Shown: positions 52,801 to 61,801, counted from the first letter of the stretch. The stretch is DNA of 64,000 bases from an uncultured Clostridia bacterium (GCA_946187935.1 CAMHSJ010000011.1:1-64000), one strand, 5' to 3'. Translations and numbers: made by a program. Notes: a model not told the origin generated them from the sequence alone.

Positions 52801-55679
52801 GTCAGGGTACTCCTACGGTCAATAATACGGTTCTTTACTACACAGGAAGTGCGCAGTCTTTAGGATCCGTTACTCCGGGCACAGGCGGAGGCGCTGTAAC
52901 TTATAGCATAGACAGAACAAACTATTCATCAGCTATACCTACAGAAACGAATGTCGGCCAATATAATGTTTACTATAGGATCGCCGGTCTTGAGAATTAC
53001 AGGGTTCACACTGGCGTTTACACGGTTCGCATCAATAAGCTGAACCAGCCTGAACCCGAGATCACAGGAACAGTTCTTTCTTATACAGGGAATGAGCAGG
53101 CTCTTGGTCATGTTACCTCAGCGATAGGGACATCCGTTACTTACTGTTCTTCAAGATACGGCACTTATTCAGATACTGTTCCGACAAAGATTGCTGCAGG
53201 AACATATACCGTATACTTTAAAGTGGCCGGCAATGATTACTATAACGAGTATACCGGTTCGTACAGCGTGTCTATCGGCAAGCTTGCTCAGCCGGCTCCG
53301 ACGATCAGCAACGGCAACCTGACTTATAACGGAACTGCACAGACTCTGGGAAGTGTTACTTCTGCTATAGGCACGACCGTTTGCTACAGCACATCTCCGG
53401 ATGGTTCATATTATTCGACAAGCATACCTAAGGGAACAAATGCGGGTGAATACACTGTTTATTACAAAGTCATCGGCAATGCGAATTATGCTGATATTAC
53501 CGGTTCATACAAGGTGAATATCGTCAAAGCATCACAGTCGGCTCCTTCATTTGGCAGCACTTCCGCGACGTATTCAGGCCAGGCGATATCTCTTGGCAGA
53601 GTATATCCTGCCAATTCAGGAACTACGGTCTATTACAGATTAGGCACAACAGGAGATTACTCAACATCGATCCCTACCGGAGTAAATGCAGGTACGTATG
53701 CCATTTACTACAAGATCTCGAGCTCAAACTACAATGACCGTACAGGTTCTTATAGTTTCACGATCAATAAGAGAGTACAGACGGCTCCTGCAGTAAACAG
53801 CCCCGCTCTTACATATAACGGTAATCCGCAGGCTTTGGGTTCAGTTACCAAGTCTGCAGGCGGGAATGCCGTTACTTACTGCTTAGATCAGAACGGCACT
53901 TATACTTCAACGGTTCCTACCCGTACCAATGCCGGAACATATACCGTTTACTATAAGATATCAGGCCTTGCCAACTATCAGGACTACAGCGGTCATTACA
54001 GCGTAACCATAAGCAAGGCTGATCAGCCTGCTCCTACGATAAGCAATGCTGATATGAACTATAACGGACAGGCAAGGCAGTTAGGAAGCGTAACGCCTAA
54101 GATCAGTTCAACCGTAACATATTCACTCAGCAGATACGGAACATATACATCTTCGCTTACTGCGACTGTTTGCGGTGAGTACACGGTTTACTACCGCATA
54201 GCAGGAAACGATAACTATAATGCGTACCAGGGTAGCTACAAGATCAGTATCCTGGGCTCTGACCAGAGCGTGCCTGTTGTCAATGCACCTTCCGGTCTGA
54301 CATATACGGGCGCTGCGCAGAGTCTCGGTTCGGTTACAGGCGGCACAGGGAGCAGCACCGTTACATACTCTCTTACAGGTCAGCAGGGTTCTTTCACATC
54401 AGCGCTTCCTGTTGCAGTAAATGCGGGAAACTATACGGTCTATTACACTGTTAACGGCGCTGCCGGATATAACCCCTACAGCGGCAGTTACAATGTCACA
54501 ATAGCTAAGGCTGTTCAGTCAGCTCCTTATATCAGCAATGCTTCTGTTCCGTTTAGCGGCAGCGGCGTATCGCTCGGCAGAGTTACACCTTCCAATACAG
54601 GAACGTCTGTAAGCTACAGCCTTAACGGAAGCACTTATTCAGCAAGTGTTCCTACGGCAGCTTCTGCAGGAACATATAAGGTCTACTACAAGATCACGGG
54701 CGCTAACTATTACGATTACACCGGTTCGTACGATGTTACTGTTGTTGCAGGAAGCTATTCACTTTCAGGTGTAGCTCATGTTCAGGACTATGGTGACAGG
54801 AACGGCTTATTCACTGAAAGCACGGGCACATTGAGACTCGGCACGAGGGGACAGAGCAAGAGGCTTGAGAGGATAACGATAAACTTCGTAAACGACACCG
54901 GCTATTCCGGCGGAATGGAATACAGGGTTCACGTCCAGAACATCGGCTGGATGGACTGGGTTCCTGCAGGACAGATGGCAGGTACGTCAGGCAGGGGATT
55001 GAGGCTTGAAGGCATAGAGATCAGGCTGACAGGAGAACTTGCCCAGCATTACAGCGTACAGTACTGCGCACATATCCAGGACTACGGCGACAACCAGGGC
55101 TGGGTAAGAGACGGCGCACTGGCAGGCACTACGGGCGAGTCCAAGAGGGTAGAAGAGATCAATGTTAAGCTCGTTCCTCTTGATCCATCTTCTTCTATGA
55201 GCGTATGCTACAGAGTGCACAGACAGGATTACGGCTGGGAATCTAACTGGGCAGTAAACGGAGCAGAGTCAGGAACCGTAGGTCAGTCCAAGAGGCTTGA
55301 AGGAATAGAGATCCATCTTGCCGGCAGCCAGTATTCAGGCGGCATCATGTACAGGACGCACGTACAGGATTACGGCTGGCAGGGTTATGTCGGAAACGAA
55401 GAGATGAGCGGAACTTCAGGCGAGTCCAAGAGGCTCGAGGGAATTGAGATCTATCTTACAGGCGAGATGGCAGAGCACTACGATATCTACTACAGAGTCC
55501 ACTGTCAGGATTTCGGATGGCTCGGATGGGCAAGGAACGGTGAGATGAGCGGAACCTCAGGCATGTCCAAGAGGCTCGAAGCGATACAGATCGTTCTCGT
55601 GCCCAAGGGAGGCGCTGCTCCTTCGGCTACATACATGGGCGTGACGCAGCAGTATAATGAACATTGCCTTGTAGGGTAA
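49860..55679 (+). CDS. Giant surface protein: CAP domain, Ig-like domain, tandem repeats, ChW repeats
   Basis: A 1939-residue exported protein. Residues 11-36 form a signal or membrane anchor. A CAP/SCP-PR1 domain follows at about 70-280 (ARINEIRKEAYDEG, LTLAHNRPNGSSC). Next is a Big_2 Ig-like domain (about 280-335, ATVNSSGVITGG) and one divergent MBG-like unit (ending FTIAKA). About fifteen units of about 80 residues then run to about 1631, with the common core LTYNG-QSLGSVT and GTYTVYYKI. Six ChW repeats end the protein (1637-1918, SKRLEGIEI core), a clostridial family thought to bind wall or ligands. ATG 49860 follows GAGGTGGG; an earlier ATG at 49839 lies before that site. It separates dnaJ from prmA and has its own promoter. 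Adhesion or wall-associated function is inferred. Confidence 0.88.
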   Translation: MFDRALSTKKSKIILCSQIAAGAVIVAALILCAVMNRVDAAGNLRPTTVSTPSSSCVLVELDGSFDATTKEAILARINEIRKEAYDEGLASSYVPIKWSNVMEQIAMTRAAEGALGGLTLAHNRPNGSSCSTCTYSGKYANGGEVLSWGCANIIGDINNWYEEKEDYIKEKNGQDHGQTGHYKAMINPSNTYVGMSHFGNCGSGEFYRGSGLSETKENVSQYTGQIVEVAKSNIASDSATIVGASSCEFKGGSEGYYVTVDMGYEKSWCYYYSGVKLYEPGATWTSSNTSAATVNSSGVITGGNSTGTVTLTYKSSYVTLTKTVTITKKQLSKAAVTLAQTNYTYNGSACTPAVSKVVYGSTTLSSSSYTVSYSDNINAGTATVTVTAKSTDANYTGSKSVTFTIAKAIPSFTVNNQVLTYNGSNQSVAFVTVADSSAAYATYKVSGSSYYTQNPKVSNAGTYTVEYKVYPQGTATSNYQSTSGSFTVTVNKGTQAAPTIRNTALTYTGSAQSLGSVTPKISSTVTYCLTQNGTYSTTVPTKVNVGTYRVYYKIAATSNYNEYTGYYDITINNKAQTAPTPNNTALTYTGRPQALGSVTKGTGGNQVTYSLSETGTYSSSVPTGTDAGTYTVYYKISPLANYSEYTGSYRITINKANQPDPTFNISPLTYSGSYQSLGSVTPAIGTEVTYSRNQYGSYSTTVPTGLSVGEYTVYFKIAGNTNYNQLTGSYTIHINKANQPEPTITNTTLAYTGNALSLGKVTPRYSSSVAYCRTLNGEYTTTIPAATDIGTYIVYYKIAATASYNEYSGYYYVTIGKGVQPNPTISNGSLTYNGNPQSLGSVTSAIGTTVTYSLNQNGTFSATVPTGTNAGTYTVYYKIAGNTDYSERTGNYKITINPKFQSTPTRNIPSLTYNGSAQSLGSVTPGEGGGAVTYSLDGTNYSSAVPTGTEVGEYCVYYKIAGLPNYREYSGRYYIQIYGMSQGTPTVNNTVLYYTGSAQSLGSVTPGTGGGAVTYSIDRTNYSSAIPTETNVGQYNVYYRIAGLENYRVHTGVYTVRINKLNQPEPEITGTVLSYTGNEQALGHVTSAIGTSVTYCSSRYGTYSDTVPTKIAAGTYTVYFKVAGNDYYNEYTGSYSVSIGKLAQPAPTISNGNLTYNGTAQTLGSVTSAIGTTVCYSTSPDGSYYSTSIPKGTNAGEYTVYYKVIGNANYADITGSYKVNIVKASQSAPSFGSTSATYSGQAISLGRVYPANSGTTVYYRLGTTGDYSTSIPTGVNAGTYAIYYKISSSNYNDRTGSYSFTINKRVQTAPAVNSPALTYNGNPQALGSVTKSAGGNAVTYCLDQNGTYTSTVPTRTNAGTYTVYYKISGLANYQDYSGHYSVTISKADQPAPTISNADMNYNGQARQLGSVTPKISSTVTYSLSRYGTYTSSLTATVCGEYTVYYRIAGNDNYNAYQGSYKISILGSDQSVPVVNAPSGLTYTGAAQSLGSVTGGTGSSTVTYSLTGQQGSFTSALPVAVNAGNYTVYYTVNGAAGYNPYSGSYNVTIAKAVQSAPYISNASVPFSGSGVSLGRVTPSNTGTSVSYSLNGSTYSASVPTAASAGTYKVYYKITGANYYDYTGSYDVTVVAGSYSLSGVAHVQDYGDRNGLFTESTGTLRLGTRGQSKRLERITINFVNDTGYSGGMEYRVHVQNIGWMDWVPAGQMAGTSGRGLRLEGIEIRLTGELAQHYSVQYCAHIQDYGDNQGWVRDGALAGTTGESKRVEEINVKLVPLDPSSSMSVCYRVHRQDYGWESNWAVNGAESGTVGQSKRLEGIEIHLAGSQYSGGIMYRTHVQDYGWQGYVGNEEMSGTSGESKRLEGIEIYLTGEMAEHYDIYYRVHCQDFGWLGWARNGEMSGTSGMSKRLEAIQIVLVPKGGAAPSATYMGVTQQYNEHCLVG
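51328..54752 (+). repeat. Tandem array of about 14 diverged 240-bp coding repeats
   Basis: Fourteen in-frame units of 78-84 codons within the surface gene, preceded by a more divergent fifteenth. Each opens near a Gln-x-x-Pro-Thr, then has TYNG or TYTG, SLGSVT, GTYTVYYKI and a closing TINKA. Units differ at many positions, so the array is old. Units 7 and 8 are close relatives (both with SVTPG-GGGAVTYS), which points to a recent local duplication. Confidence 0.85.
54768..55611 (+). repeat. Six ChW (clostridial hydrophobic W) repeats
   Basis: Six coding units of about 47 codons built on Y-R-V-H-x-Q-D-Y-G-W and SGTSGxSKRLEGIEI. The first unit lacks the conserved Trp in the GW position (RNGLF). 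Confidence 0.85.
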
Positions 55680-55694
55680 GGGAGGCTTTTATAC

Positions 55695-56714
55695 ATGAGA
55701 TGGGCAGAGATAACGATCAAGACAACTGAAGATGCGGCTGATGCCATAGCAGAGATGCTCGCACAGATCGGTGCAGACGGCATTGCGCAGACGGATCCTT
55801 TTGAGTTCAGGAGAACGATAGAGGAGGATCCTTTAAGCTACTGTGATGACGGGACCATCGAGTCTTACGGCAGTGACGTTGTTATCAAGGCTTATTTCTC
55901 TGAACTTGATGACGGTTTTATCCGCATGGGACCCAAGAGCGAGGAGTTCATCGATCCCAATGGCGTAGGCATGATCTACGGCAACATAACCGACAAGACA
56001 CTGACAACGGAAGAAGCGATAGAATACATCAAGTCACGCTTAACGGAGATATCTTCGTTCCTTCCCATAGGTCAGGGATATGAAGGCATGCAGTATGTCA
56101 AGGATGAAGACTGGGCCAATAACTGGAAGAAGTACTACAAGGCCTTTAAGATCTCTGAGAGGGTGGCGGTATGTCCTTCGTGGCTTGATCCTGATGAGAT
56201 AGATTCGGAGTTTAAGATAATACTCGATCCGGGTTCCGCATTCGGTACGGGAACTCATGAGACCACATCCATGTGCGCTGAGATCTTGGATGAGGTGATA
56301 ACTCCGGACAGCAAGGTCTTGGATCTCGGAACAGGTTCGGGCATCCTTGCGATCATTGCCAAGCTCCTTGGAGCAGGTGAGGTCGAGGCAGTAGATATCG
56401 ATAAGCTGGCGGTAGATGTTGCTGAAGAGAACAGCAGGATCAATAAATGCGAGATCGAATGCTATCAGGGAGAACTCAGTACGGTCAGGTGTTCTGACTA
56501 CGACATTATAGTTGCCAACATAATAGCAGACATCATTGCAGCCATCGCCTGTGATGTGCCCGCGAGACTTAAGCCGGGAGGACTCTTTGTCTGTTCAGGC
56601 ATAATAAACACCAAGAAGGACAGGGTCCTGGAGGCTCTTGATAGGGCGGGATTTGAAGTTATATCTTCACGCACCAAGAACGATTGGTGTGCATATGTCT
56701 GCAAAATGAAATAA
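55695..56714 (+). CDS. prmA: Ribosomal protein L11 methyltransferase PrmA
   Basis: A 339-residue SAM enzyme that methylates ribosomal protein L11. The N-terminal substrate domain begins RWAEITIKTTEDAADAIAEM. The catalytic part has DPGSAFGTGTHETT, VLDLGTGSGILAI and IVANIIADI. It is longer than many homologues, mostly in the N-terminal domain. GGGAGG lies nine bases before the ATG. In many Firmicutes prmA directly follows dnaJ; here the surface protein gene stands between. Confidence 0.95.
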   Translation: MRWAEITIKTTEDAADAIAEMLAQIGADGIAQTDPFEFRRTIEEDPLSYCDDGTIESYGSDVVIKAYFSELDDGFIRMGPKSEEFIDPNGVGMIYGNITDKTLTTEEAIEYIKSRLTEISSFLPIGQGYEGMQYVKDEDWANNWKKYYKAFKISERVAVCPSWLDPDEIDSEFKIILDPGSAFGTGTHETTSMCAEILDEVITPDSKVLDLGTGSGILAIIAKLLGAGEVEAVDIDKLAVDVAEENSRINKCEIECYQGELSTVRCSDYDIIVANIIADIIAAIACDVPARLKPGGLFVCSGIINTKKDRVLEALDRAGFEVISSRTKNDWCAYVCKMK

Positions 56715-56801
56715 ACAATCTGTTAATTTCACCAAATTTATCTTGTAAAACTGTTTTTTTAGTCTGTGGAAATAAGGCGCGCTGTCCCTTATTATCTACG
56801 T

Positions 56802-57941
56802 ATGCAGATACTTGCCATATCAGATTCAATTGCAAATACTCGCTTCGACGTGAGACGTAAAGCCCTGACACTCAAGGCTTATAAGGCTGCGCCTATACTT
56901 GCTGTTCCTGAATTTGTAACTCCCGAAGGCTCTGAGAAGACCGATATCAGTGAGTGCCTGGACTACTGTTTTACAGAGTGTCCGCCTGACGCTATCGCTC
57001 TTGGTCTGGTAAGGGATGCTGATGCCATCAGGCTTATCGCAGATAAACTGGCAAACAATAAGCATAATGCTGTCGTATCAGAGATCTCACTTATCTCCGA
57101 TGAAGGGGAAGTATTAGTAAGCTCTGATGTCTATAATGCGGTGATGCAGTATCTGATGCCGCAGATCCAGTTCTTATCGATCAACATATACGAGGCTGAG
57201 CTCCTGTCACAGATCTCCTGCAAGGAGGACAGTGACATCGTTAAGGCCGCACAGATGATCTCATCCAAGTACAATAAGATAGTCTTCGTAACCGGCTCAG
57301 CTAGGACCGGCTGGAAGGAACTCTTGTATATGGGCAGCAATGTTATCTGGCTTTCCGAAGAGGATACATGCCGTGAGTACCAGAATGACAAGTGTCTTCT
57401 TATAGCCATAGCGTGCGAGCTTGCTTCTGACAAGCCGATCGCAGAGGCTGTCAAGGATGCCAGGCTTTATAACACTGGACACAAGAAGAAGGAAGTCAAG
57501 GTCAAGAATGAAGTAGCAGTTGCGCCCAAGGCTGAAGTAGCTGCAAAGGCTCCCGCTGCAACTCCTGCAATGTACAGACAGCCGACCATATCCTTTACCG
57601 CAAAGGCTGCGCAGAGAAGGGCAGAACAGGCCAGACAGGCTGAAGAGGCAAAGAAGAAGGCAGAGGAAGCTAAGAAAGCTGAAGAAGCCAAGTCCGAGCC
57701 TGCACCTGTCCAGAACCTCGTATCTCCCGCCAAGAGCCTCAGGGATATCGCCAGGAATATCGAGGGCAGCGAGAATGCGGCTGAAGCTTCTCACGCCGTA
57801 ACAACAGGCATTGAAGAACCCGTATCAGGTCCCAAGGGCACAGTATCAGAGATCAAGGAGCGCGAGGTCAGATCCTCGGCTGATTCCATATCAGAGCTTA
57901 AGGCGATGCTCCAGCGCATGAAGAATCTCTCCGAAATGTGA
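56802..57941 (+). CDS. Degenerate ThiD-like (ribokinase-fold) protein with charged coiled tail
   Basis: A 379-residue protein in two parts. Residues 1-235 follow the hydroxymethylpyrimidine kinase (ThiD) pattern in order: LAISDSIANTRFDVRRKAL, PEFVTPEG, AIALGLVRDADAIRLIADKL, VLVSSDVYNAVMQYLMPQIQ, SINIYEAELLS, KIVFVTGS. The active-site motifs are gone: the family's DPVM region reads SEISLIS, TPN-PEAE reads SINIYEAE, and K-GGH reads TGSART. So it is probably a non-catalytic binding protein. The rest is an Ala/Lys/Glu-rich disordered and coiled region. The start is uncertain: ATG 56802 fits the fold, GTG 56766 is possible; neither has a clear ribosome site. It follows prmA by 87 bases. Confidence 0.6.
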   Translation: MQILAISDSIANTRFDVRRKALTLKAYKAAPILAVPEFVTPEGSEKTDISECLDYCFTECPPDAIALGLVRDADAIRLIADKLANNKHNAVVSEISLISDEGEVLVSSDVYNAVMQYLMPQIQFLSINIYEAELLSQISCKEDSDIVKAAQMISSKYNKIVFVTGSARTGWKELLYMGSNVIWLSEEDTCREYQNDKCLLIAIACELASDKPIAEAVKDARLYNTGHKKKEVKVKNEVAVAPKAEVAAKAPAATPAMYRQPTISFTAKAAQRRAEQARQAEEAKKKAEEAKKAEEAKSEPAPVQNLVSPAKSLRDIARNIEGSENAAEASHAVTTGIEEPVSGPKGTVSEIKEREVRSSADSISELKAMLQRMKNLSEM

Positions 57942-57972
57942 GTTTTCCCAACTTTATTGTCTCTTTCCAAGG

Positions 57973-58001
57973 TTGTTTAAATCGGCAATCTGCTCTATAA
58001 T
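57973..58001 (+). promoter_or_regulatory. Promoter of hisS-aspS-lepB-lepA
   Basis: TTGTTT (57973-57978), a 17-base spacer and TATAAT (57996-58001), 36 bases before hisS. The leader is too short for a T-box. Confidence 0.75.
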
Positions 58002-58036
58002 TACGCGTGTTCTTATTATAAAAGGAGATCTACCAG

Positions 58037-59293
58037 ATGAAGTACAGTGCACAGAAGGGTACGAAGGATATCTTGCCTGCTGACATATTCAGGTGGCATA
58101 AGGCCGAGAAGGTCTTCTCTGATGTATGCCACAGTTTCGGTTACGAAGAGATCAGGATCCCGACATTCGAGCAGACGGAGCTGTTTGCAAGAGGCGTCGG
58201 CGATACGACCGATGTCGTTACCAAGGAGATGTACACCTTTAACGACAAGGGCGGCAGGAGCATAACATTAAGACCTGAGGGCACTGCGGGTGTCGTAAGG
58301 AGCTACATTGAGAACGGCATGGCATCACTGCCTTCACCGGTCAGGATGTACTACAACATCACATCTTTCAGATATGAGAATGTCCAGAAGGGCAGGATGA
58401 GGGAATTCCACCAGTTCGGTCTCGAGTCTTTCGGAAGCACGGGTCCTGTGATCGATGCGGAGATAATAAGCGTTGCCGATGTCTTCTTCAAGAAGATCGG
58501 TCTTAAGAACATCAAGCTCCGCATCAATTCCATAGGATGCCCCGCTTGCCGCAACAAGTATAACGAGATGCTCAAGGACTATTTCAGGCCTCATGTCTCA
58601 TCAATGTGTGAGGACTGCCAGGCACGGTTCGAGAAGAACCCCCTGCGTATGATCGACTGCAAGATCGACGGCGGCAAGGAAGTCGTTCAGAATGCGCCCA
58701 GGCTGATAGATCACCTCTGTGATGACTGCAAGGCTCATTTCGAAGGCCTTAAGTCAAGGCTCGATGCAGTCGGCATCAAATACACGATAGATCCCAACAT
58801 CGTAAGAGGTCTTGATTACTACACCAGGACGGTCTTCGAGTTCGTATCAGAGAACGTCGGCACGCAGGGAACCATCTGCGGCGGCGGAAGATATGACGGC
58901 CTCGTCGAGAACTGCGGCGGCGCTCCCACACCGGGCATCGGCTTTGCGATGGGCGTTGAGAGGCTCCTTATGGAGGCCGAGGCACAGGGCGTTCTTTTCG
59001 AAAAGAATGACAGCGTCAGGATCTACTTCGCGGGCATGAGCGAAGCTGCTTCCCAAAAGATAGCTGCGATATGCTACGACTTAAGGCTTAAGGGTATCGG
59101 CTGCGAGACGGATCTCATGGGCAGATCCTTCAAGGCTCAGATGAAGTATGCAGGCAAGTCGGGCATTCCGTACCTGTCGGTCATCGGAGACGATGAACTT
59201 AAATCAGGCGAAGTCAGGATCAAGTGCATGGCAGACGGATCTGAGGAAACAGTTAAGATCGATGCCATAGGTGAATACCTGACGGATAAATAA
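58037..59293 (+). CDS. hisS: Histidyl-tRNA synthetase
   Basis: A 418-residue class II synthetase. It shows the start KGTKDILP, motif 2 FRYENVQKGRMREFHQFG, the histidine loops GLDYYTRTVFEF and GGGRYDGL, and motif 3 GIGFAMGVERL. The C-terminal anticodon domain covers about 325-418. AAGGAG stands eight bases before the ATG. It is followed 33 bases later by aspS, a common Firmicutes pair. Confidence 0.98.
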   Translation: MKYSAQKGTKDILPADIFRWHKAEKVFSDVCHSFGYEEIRIPTFEQTELFARGVGDTTDVVTKEMYTFNDKGGRSITLRPEGTAGVVRSYIENGMASLPSPVRMYYNITSFRYENVQKGRMREFHQFGLESFGSTGPVIDAEIISVADVFFKKIGLKNIKLRINSIGCPACRNKYNEMLKDYFRPHVSSMCEDCQARFEKNPLRMIDCKIDGGKEVVQNAPRLIDHLCDDCKAHFEGLKSRLDAVGIKYTIDPNIVRGLDYYTRTVFEFVSENVGTQGTICGGGRYDGLVENCGGAPTPGIGFAMGVERLLMEAEAQGVLFEKNDSVRIYFAGMSEAASQKIAAICYDLRLKGIGCETDLMGRSFKAQMKYAGKSGIPYLSVIGDDELKSGEVRIKCMADGSEETVKIDAIGEYLTDK

Positions 59294-59326
59294 GACAGAA
59301 TAAGATAGCATTGCTGGAGGTAATAT

Positions 59327-61114
59327 ATGCAGTCACGTACACATACATGCGGAGAACTGAGATTAGAGGATGCGGGCAAGAAAGTACAGCTCGCAGGCTG
59401 GCTCGAGAATTTCCGTGAAGTCGGAGCAGAACTTGGATTCGTCGTCATCCGTGATTTCTACGGAACGACTCAGGTGGTAATAGAGACAGCTGAGATGATG
59501 AAGACCTTTAAGGCCATTACAAAGGAATCCACGATCTCTGTAGAGGGAACGGTAAGGGAGAGAAGCTCCAAGAACGCCAAGATCCCTACAGGCGATATCG
59601 AGGTCGTTCCCGATAAGGTGACTGTCTTAGGACGCTGCCGTTATAATGAGCTCCCTTTCGAGATCAATCACAGCAGGGAAGCGGACGAACTCACAAGACT
59701 CAAGTACAGATATCTTGATATCCGTAATCCCGAGGTCAAGAAGAACCTCATCTTAAGGAGCAACGTCATCTCCGCATTAAGGAGTGCCATGATAGAGCAT
59801 GACTTCATGGAGATCACGACACCTATCCTTACGGTATCTTCACCTGAAGGCGCAAGAGACTATCTTGTTCCTGCAAGAAAGCATCCCGGCAAGTTCTATG
59901 CACTGCCTCAGGCACCTCAGCAGTTCAAGCAGCTCCTGATGGTATCAGGCATCGACAGATACTTCCAGATCGCTCCCTGCTTCAGGGACGAGGATGCAAG
60001 AGGCGACAGATGCCCGGGCGAGTTCTACCAGCTCGACATGGAGATGTCATTTGCCAGCCAGGATGATGTTTTTGAGATCATAGAGGATGTGCTTCCTCCC
60101 GTATTTGCCAAGTACGGCAAGTATGACAGGGCTTCCTCATCACCGTTTGTCCGTATCCCTTATCTTGAAGCTATGGAGAAGTACGGCACGGACAAGCCAG
60201 ACCTCCGTATCGATCTTACGGTAACTGACGTAACGGATCTTCTGAGGACTGAGGAGTTTGCTCCTTTTGCCGAAGGCGAGATCAAGGCCATAGTAATCTC
60301 AGACTTCCATGAGAGCCGCAAGTTCATCGACAAGACGATGGAGGAAGCGCAGATCCAGTCAGGCCTTAAGGGCTACTGGTTCAGGATGGACGAGAATGGC
60401 GAGATAGTCGGCGGCATATCCAAGTTTGTCGCTCCCAGGAAGGATGAAGTGATCGCCAAGCTCGGACTTGAGCCCAATACTCTCGTAGTACTTTCAGCAG
60501 GCAATAAGGGCGCTGCACAGAAGATGGCAGGCGTTCTCATCAAGACATTCGGTGCTGCTGTTCCCGGCCATATGGACAAGGAGCAGTATGCGTTCTGCTG
60601 GATCGTTGATTTCCCTATGTATGAGATCGGCGAGGAATCAGGCGAATTAGAGTTCTGCCACAATCCTTTCTCCATGCCCTCAGGCGGACTTGATGTCCTT
60701 CTCAAGGCAGAAAGAGGTGAGATCGATCCTCTGTCCATCAAGGCAGACCAGTACGACCTCGTAGTAAACGGCATCGAGCTCTCATCAGGCGCTGTCCGTA
60801 ACCACGATCCTGAGATCATGATCAAGGCATTCGAGCTCGTAAGACTCGGCGAGGAAGACGTTAAGAGCAAGTTCCCCGCAATGTACAATGCATTCTGCTA
60901 CGGTGCGCCTCCGCATGCAGGAATCGCTCCCGGCGTAGACCGTATGGTAATGCTTCTCTCAGGTGAGGAGACGATCCGTGAGGTCATCCCGTTCCCGATG
61001 AACAAGAACGCCCAGGATGTCATGATGGACGCACCCGGATACGTAACGGACAAGCAGCTTGAAGAACTTAATATCAGGACTGTAGCTCCCAAGACTGACG
61101 GAGAGGAAGCATAA
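59327..61114 (+). CDS. aspS: Aspartyl-tRNA synthetase
   Basis: A 595-residue bacterial-type AspRS. An N-terminal anticodon OB fold (VQLAGWLENFREVGAELGFV) is followed by motif 2 (FRDEDARGDRCPGEFYQLD), the bacterial GAD insertion (about 285-420) and motif 3 (GIAPGVDRMVMLL). Whether it also makes Asp-tRNA-Asn depends on gatCAB, not seen here. GGAGG lies eight bases before the ATG; lepB starts three bases after the stop. Confidence 0.97.
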   Translation: MQSRTHTCGELRLEDAGKKVQLAGWLENFREVGAELGFVVIRDFYGTTQVVIETAEMMKTFKAITKESTISVEGTVRERSSKNAKIPTGDIEVVPDKVTVLGRCRYNELPFEINHSREADELTRLKYRYLDIRNPEVKKNLILRSNVISALRSAMIEHDFMEITTPILTVSSPEGARDYLVPARKHPGKFYALPQAPQQFKQLLMVSGIDRYFQIAPCFRDEDARGDRCPGEFYQLDMEMSFASQDDVFEIIEDVLPPVFAKYGKYDRASSSPFVRIPYLEAMEKYGTDKPDLRIDLTVTDVTDLLRTEEFAPFAEGEIKAIVISDFHESRKFIDKTMEEAQIQSGLKGYWFRMDENGEIVGGISKFVAPRKDEVIAKLGLEPNTLVVLSAGNKGAAQKMAGVLIKTFGAAVPGHMDKEQYAFCWIVDFPMYEIGEESGELEFCHNPFSMPSGGLDVLLKAERGEIDPLSIKADQYDLVVNGIELSSGAVRNHDPEIMIKAFELVRLGEEDVKSKFPAMYNAFCYGAPPHAGIAPGVDRMVMLLSGEETIREVIPFPMNKNAQDVMMDAPGYVTDKQLEELNIRTVAPKTDGEEA

Positions 61115-61117
61115 ATA

Positions 61118-61798
61118 ATGGAAAACAACTCCGATAAGATAATCTCGCCTGAGGAGATCGAAGCTCTCAAGGAATTAAGAGAGCAGAGAAACACGGAGCA
61201 GGGTGAGAAGATAGACCGTAATGTTAAGACCAGGACCAATGCCGAAGAGCTCTTGGACTGGCTCCGTACGATCTGTATCGGTGTAATAGCAGGCGTTCTG
61301 CTCGTAGTGTTCGTTATCCAGCGCGACAACGTCTACGGTGAGTCCATGATGCCTACTCTTAATTCGGGAGACGTCATCTTCACACAGAAGATCTCCACAT
61401 ATTTCCACGATTACGACAGGGGAGACATCGTTGTCTTAAACGGCAAGGACATGCCGGGCTACAACCACTCCGAATATCTTATCAAGAGGGTCATAGGACT
61501 TCCCGGCGAGACAGTTAAGATCGCTGACGGACAGGTATATATAAGACCTGCAGGCGAAACTGATTTCTATGTCCTTGAAGAGAGCTATCTGCCTGAAGGC
61601 GTATATACCACAGTAATGGATACCGGCAGGGATAAGGGCTACGATGAGATCACTCTGGGCGAGAACGAATACTACTGCCTTGGAGACAACAGGCCCGTAT
61701 CCAACGACTCACGTTCGTTAGGACCATTTACCGAAGACCGCATCGTTGCAGTTGCAGTCATCAGGTTATATCCCTTTAACGCAATAAGGACACTTTGA
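61118..61798 (+). CDS. lepB: Signal peptidase I
   Basis: A 226-residue type I signal peptidase. A cytoplasmic start of about 48 residues is followed by one membrane helix (TICIGVIAGVLLVVFVIQ). The catalytic Ser lies in GESMMPTLNSGD and the Lys in YLIKRVIGLPGE. The late YCLGDNRPVSNDSRSLGPF is the family's box E. It cleaves signal peptides such as that of the giant surface protein. lepA starts three bases after the stop. Confidence 0.95.
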   Translation: MENNSDKIISPEEIEALKELREQRNTEQGEKIDRNVKTRTNAEELLDWLRTICIGVIAGVLLVVFVIQRDNVYGESMMPTLNSGDVIFTQKISTYFHDYDRGDIVVLNGKDMPGYNHSEYLIKRVIGLPGETVKIADGQVYIRPAGETDFYVLEESYLPEGVYTTVMDTGRDKGYDEITLGENEYYCLGDNRPVSNDSRSLGPFTEDRIVAVAVIRLYPFNAIRTL

Positions 61799-61801
61799 TC
61801 A

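Noticed and set aside
51328..54752. Regular repeats that could suggest a CRISPR array
   Set aside because: The units are about 240 bp, in frame and coding, without short identical repeats or unique spacers.
58002..58036. T-box riboswitch before hisS
   Set aside because: The leader from the predicted promoter is only about 30 bases, far too short, and no T-box sequence is seen.
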